Positions 13,831-14,006 of a DNA stretch of 14,006 nucleotides are shown piece by piece. The DNA is from an uncultured Archangium sp. (lineage in GTDB: Bacteria > Myxococcota > Myxococcia > Myxococcales > Myxococcaceae). The stretch covers positions 1 through 14,006 of the forward strand of contig CAMLFP010000118.1 in assembly GCA_946479335.1 (NCBI GenBank). Direction: 5' to 3'. The notes beneath the pieces were generated by a model. It did no database searches, was not told the origin of the DNA, and worked only from the letters and a program-made list of their open reading frames with translations. How positions within the stretch are numbered: the stretch's first letter is position 1; each line of letters opens with the position of its first letter. The position numbers and the translations under genes were made by a program.

Positions 13831-14006
13831 AGAACTCGGACAGAGAACTCGGACAGAGAACTCGGACAGAGAACTCGGACAGAGAACTCCGGCTGAGAAC
13901 TCCGGCTGAGAACTCCGGCTGAGAACTCCGGCTGAGGGCTCCGGCTGAGGACTCCGGCTGAGGACTCCGGCTGAGGACTCCGGCTGAGGACTCCGGCTGA
14001 GGACTC
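13831..14006. repeat. 13-bp tandem repeat array
   Basis: Thirteen full units and a 7-base partial unit follow without spacers to the window edge. Units 1-4 (13831-13882) are AGAACTCGGACAG, units 5-8 (13883-13934) are AGAACTCCGGCTG, unit 9 (13935-13947) is AGGGCTCCGGCTG, and units 10-13 plus the partial (13948-14006) are AGGACTCCGGCTG. Identical variants are grouped in blocks, as expected from recent slippage or unequal exchange. The period is not a multiple of three; TGA in the second to fourth variants blocks every plus frame, while all three minus frames remain open. The array starts 161 bp past the rsmG stop and continues outside the window. Confidence 0.95.

Noticed and set aside
13831..14006. 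CRISPR array
   Set aside because: Units are 13 bp and contiguous with no unique spacers, and no cas genes are present.

Overview
This is a GC-rich chromosomal segment that reads like a myxobacterium (Myxococcota, former Deltaproteobacteria). The grounds are strong G/C preference at third codon positions, many lipoproteins and secreted proteins with Gly- or Pro-rich linkers and Cys-rich repeats, and mnmG (gidA) and rsmG (gidB) next to ParB-type parS palindromes. The species cannot be read from the window. The parS sites, mnmG/rsmG and DnaA-box-like words suggest that the right end lies near the replication origin; dnaA, parA and parB are not in the window.

Layout. 1-405: a tandem array of about 135-bp units copied from the 3' end and downstream flank of the adjacent exbD-like gene; it runs off the left edge. 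348-2127 (minus): a two-domain C39 / HExxH peptidase followed by an ExbD/TolR-like protein. 2214-2753 (plus): ATP synthase delta subunit atpH, without other atp genes. 2828-4185 (plus): a peptidoglycan-binding, anthrax-lethal-factor-like metallopeptidase coupled by an ATGA overlap to a 66-residue protein. 4186-4896 (minus): a zinc-ribbon protein with a C-terminal membrane anchor, its stop codon abutting the stop of the opposing gene. 5072-7733 (plus): a compact run of a Cys-rich lipoprotein, a small exported protein and a site-2-protease-like membrane peptidase. 7705-8079 (minus): a DUF2200 protein overlapping the peptidase tail by 29 bp. 8171-8890 (plus): a lipoprotein. 9086-9952 (minus): an outer-membrane beta-barrel candidate. 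9953-10382: a gap of about 430 bp. 10383-12188 (plus): mnmG. 12189-12469: intergenic, with a terminator-like site, a hairpin and two parS sites. 12470-12949 (minus): a DUF5063 protein. A third parS lies between it and rsmG (13026-13670, plus). From 13831 to the right edge runs a 13-bp tandem array.

How the parts fit. mnmG and rsmG are housekeeping RNA-modification genes, and the parS sites around them would be loading points for ParB in chromosome segregation. The middle of the window is an envelope and secretion neighbourhood: three predicted peptidases, two lipoproteins, an exported protein and a beta-barrel, with no single pathway evident. The least expected items are the exbD-tail repeat array, the C39/HExxH fusion, the lethal-factor-like peptidase with its coupled small partner, and the 13-bp array. 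All calls come from reading sequence and motifs by hand; no database search was run.
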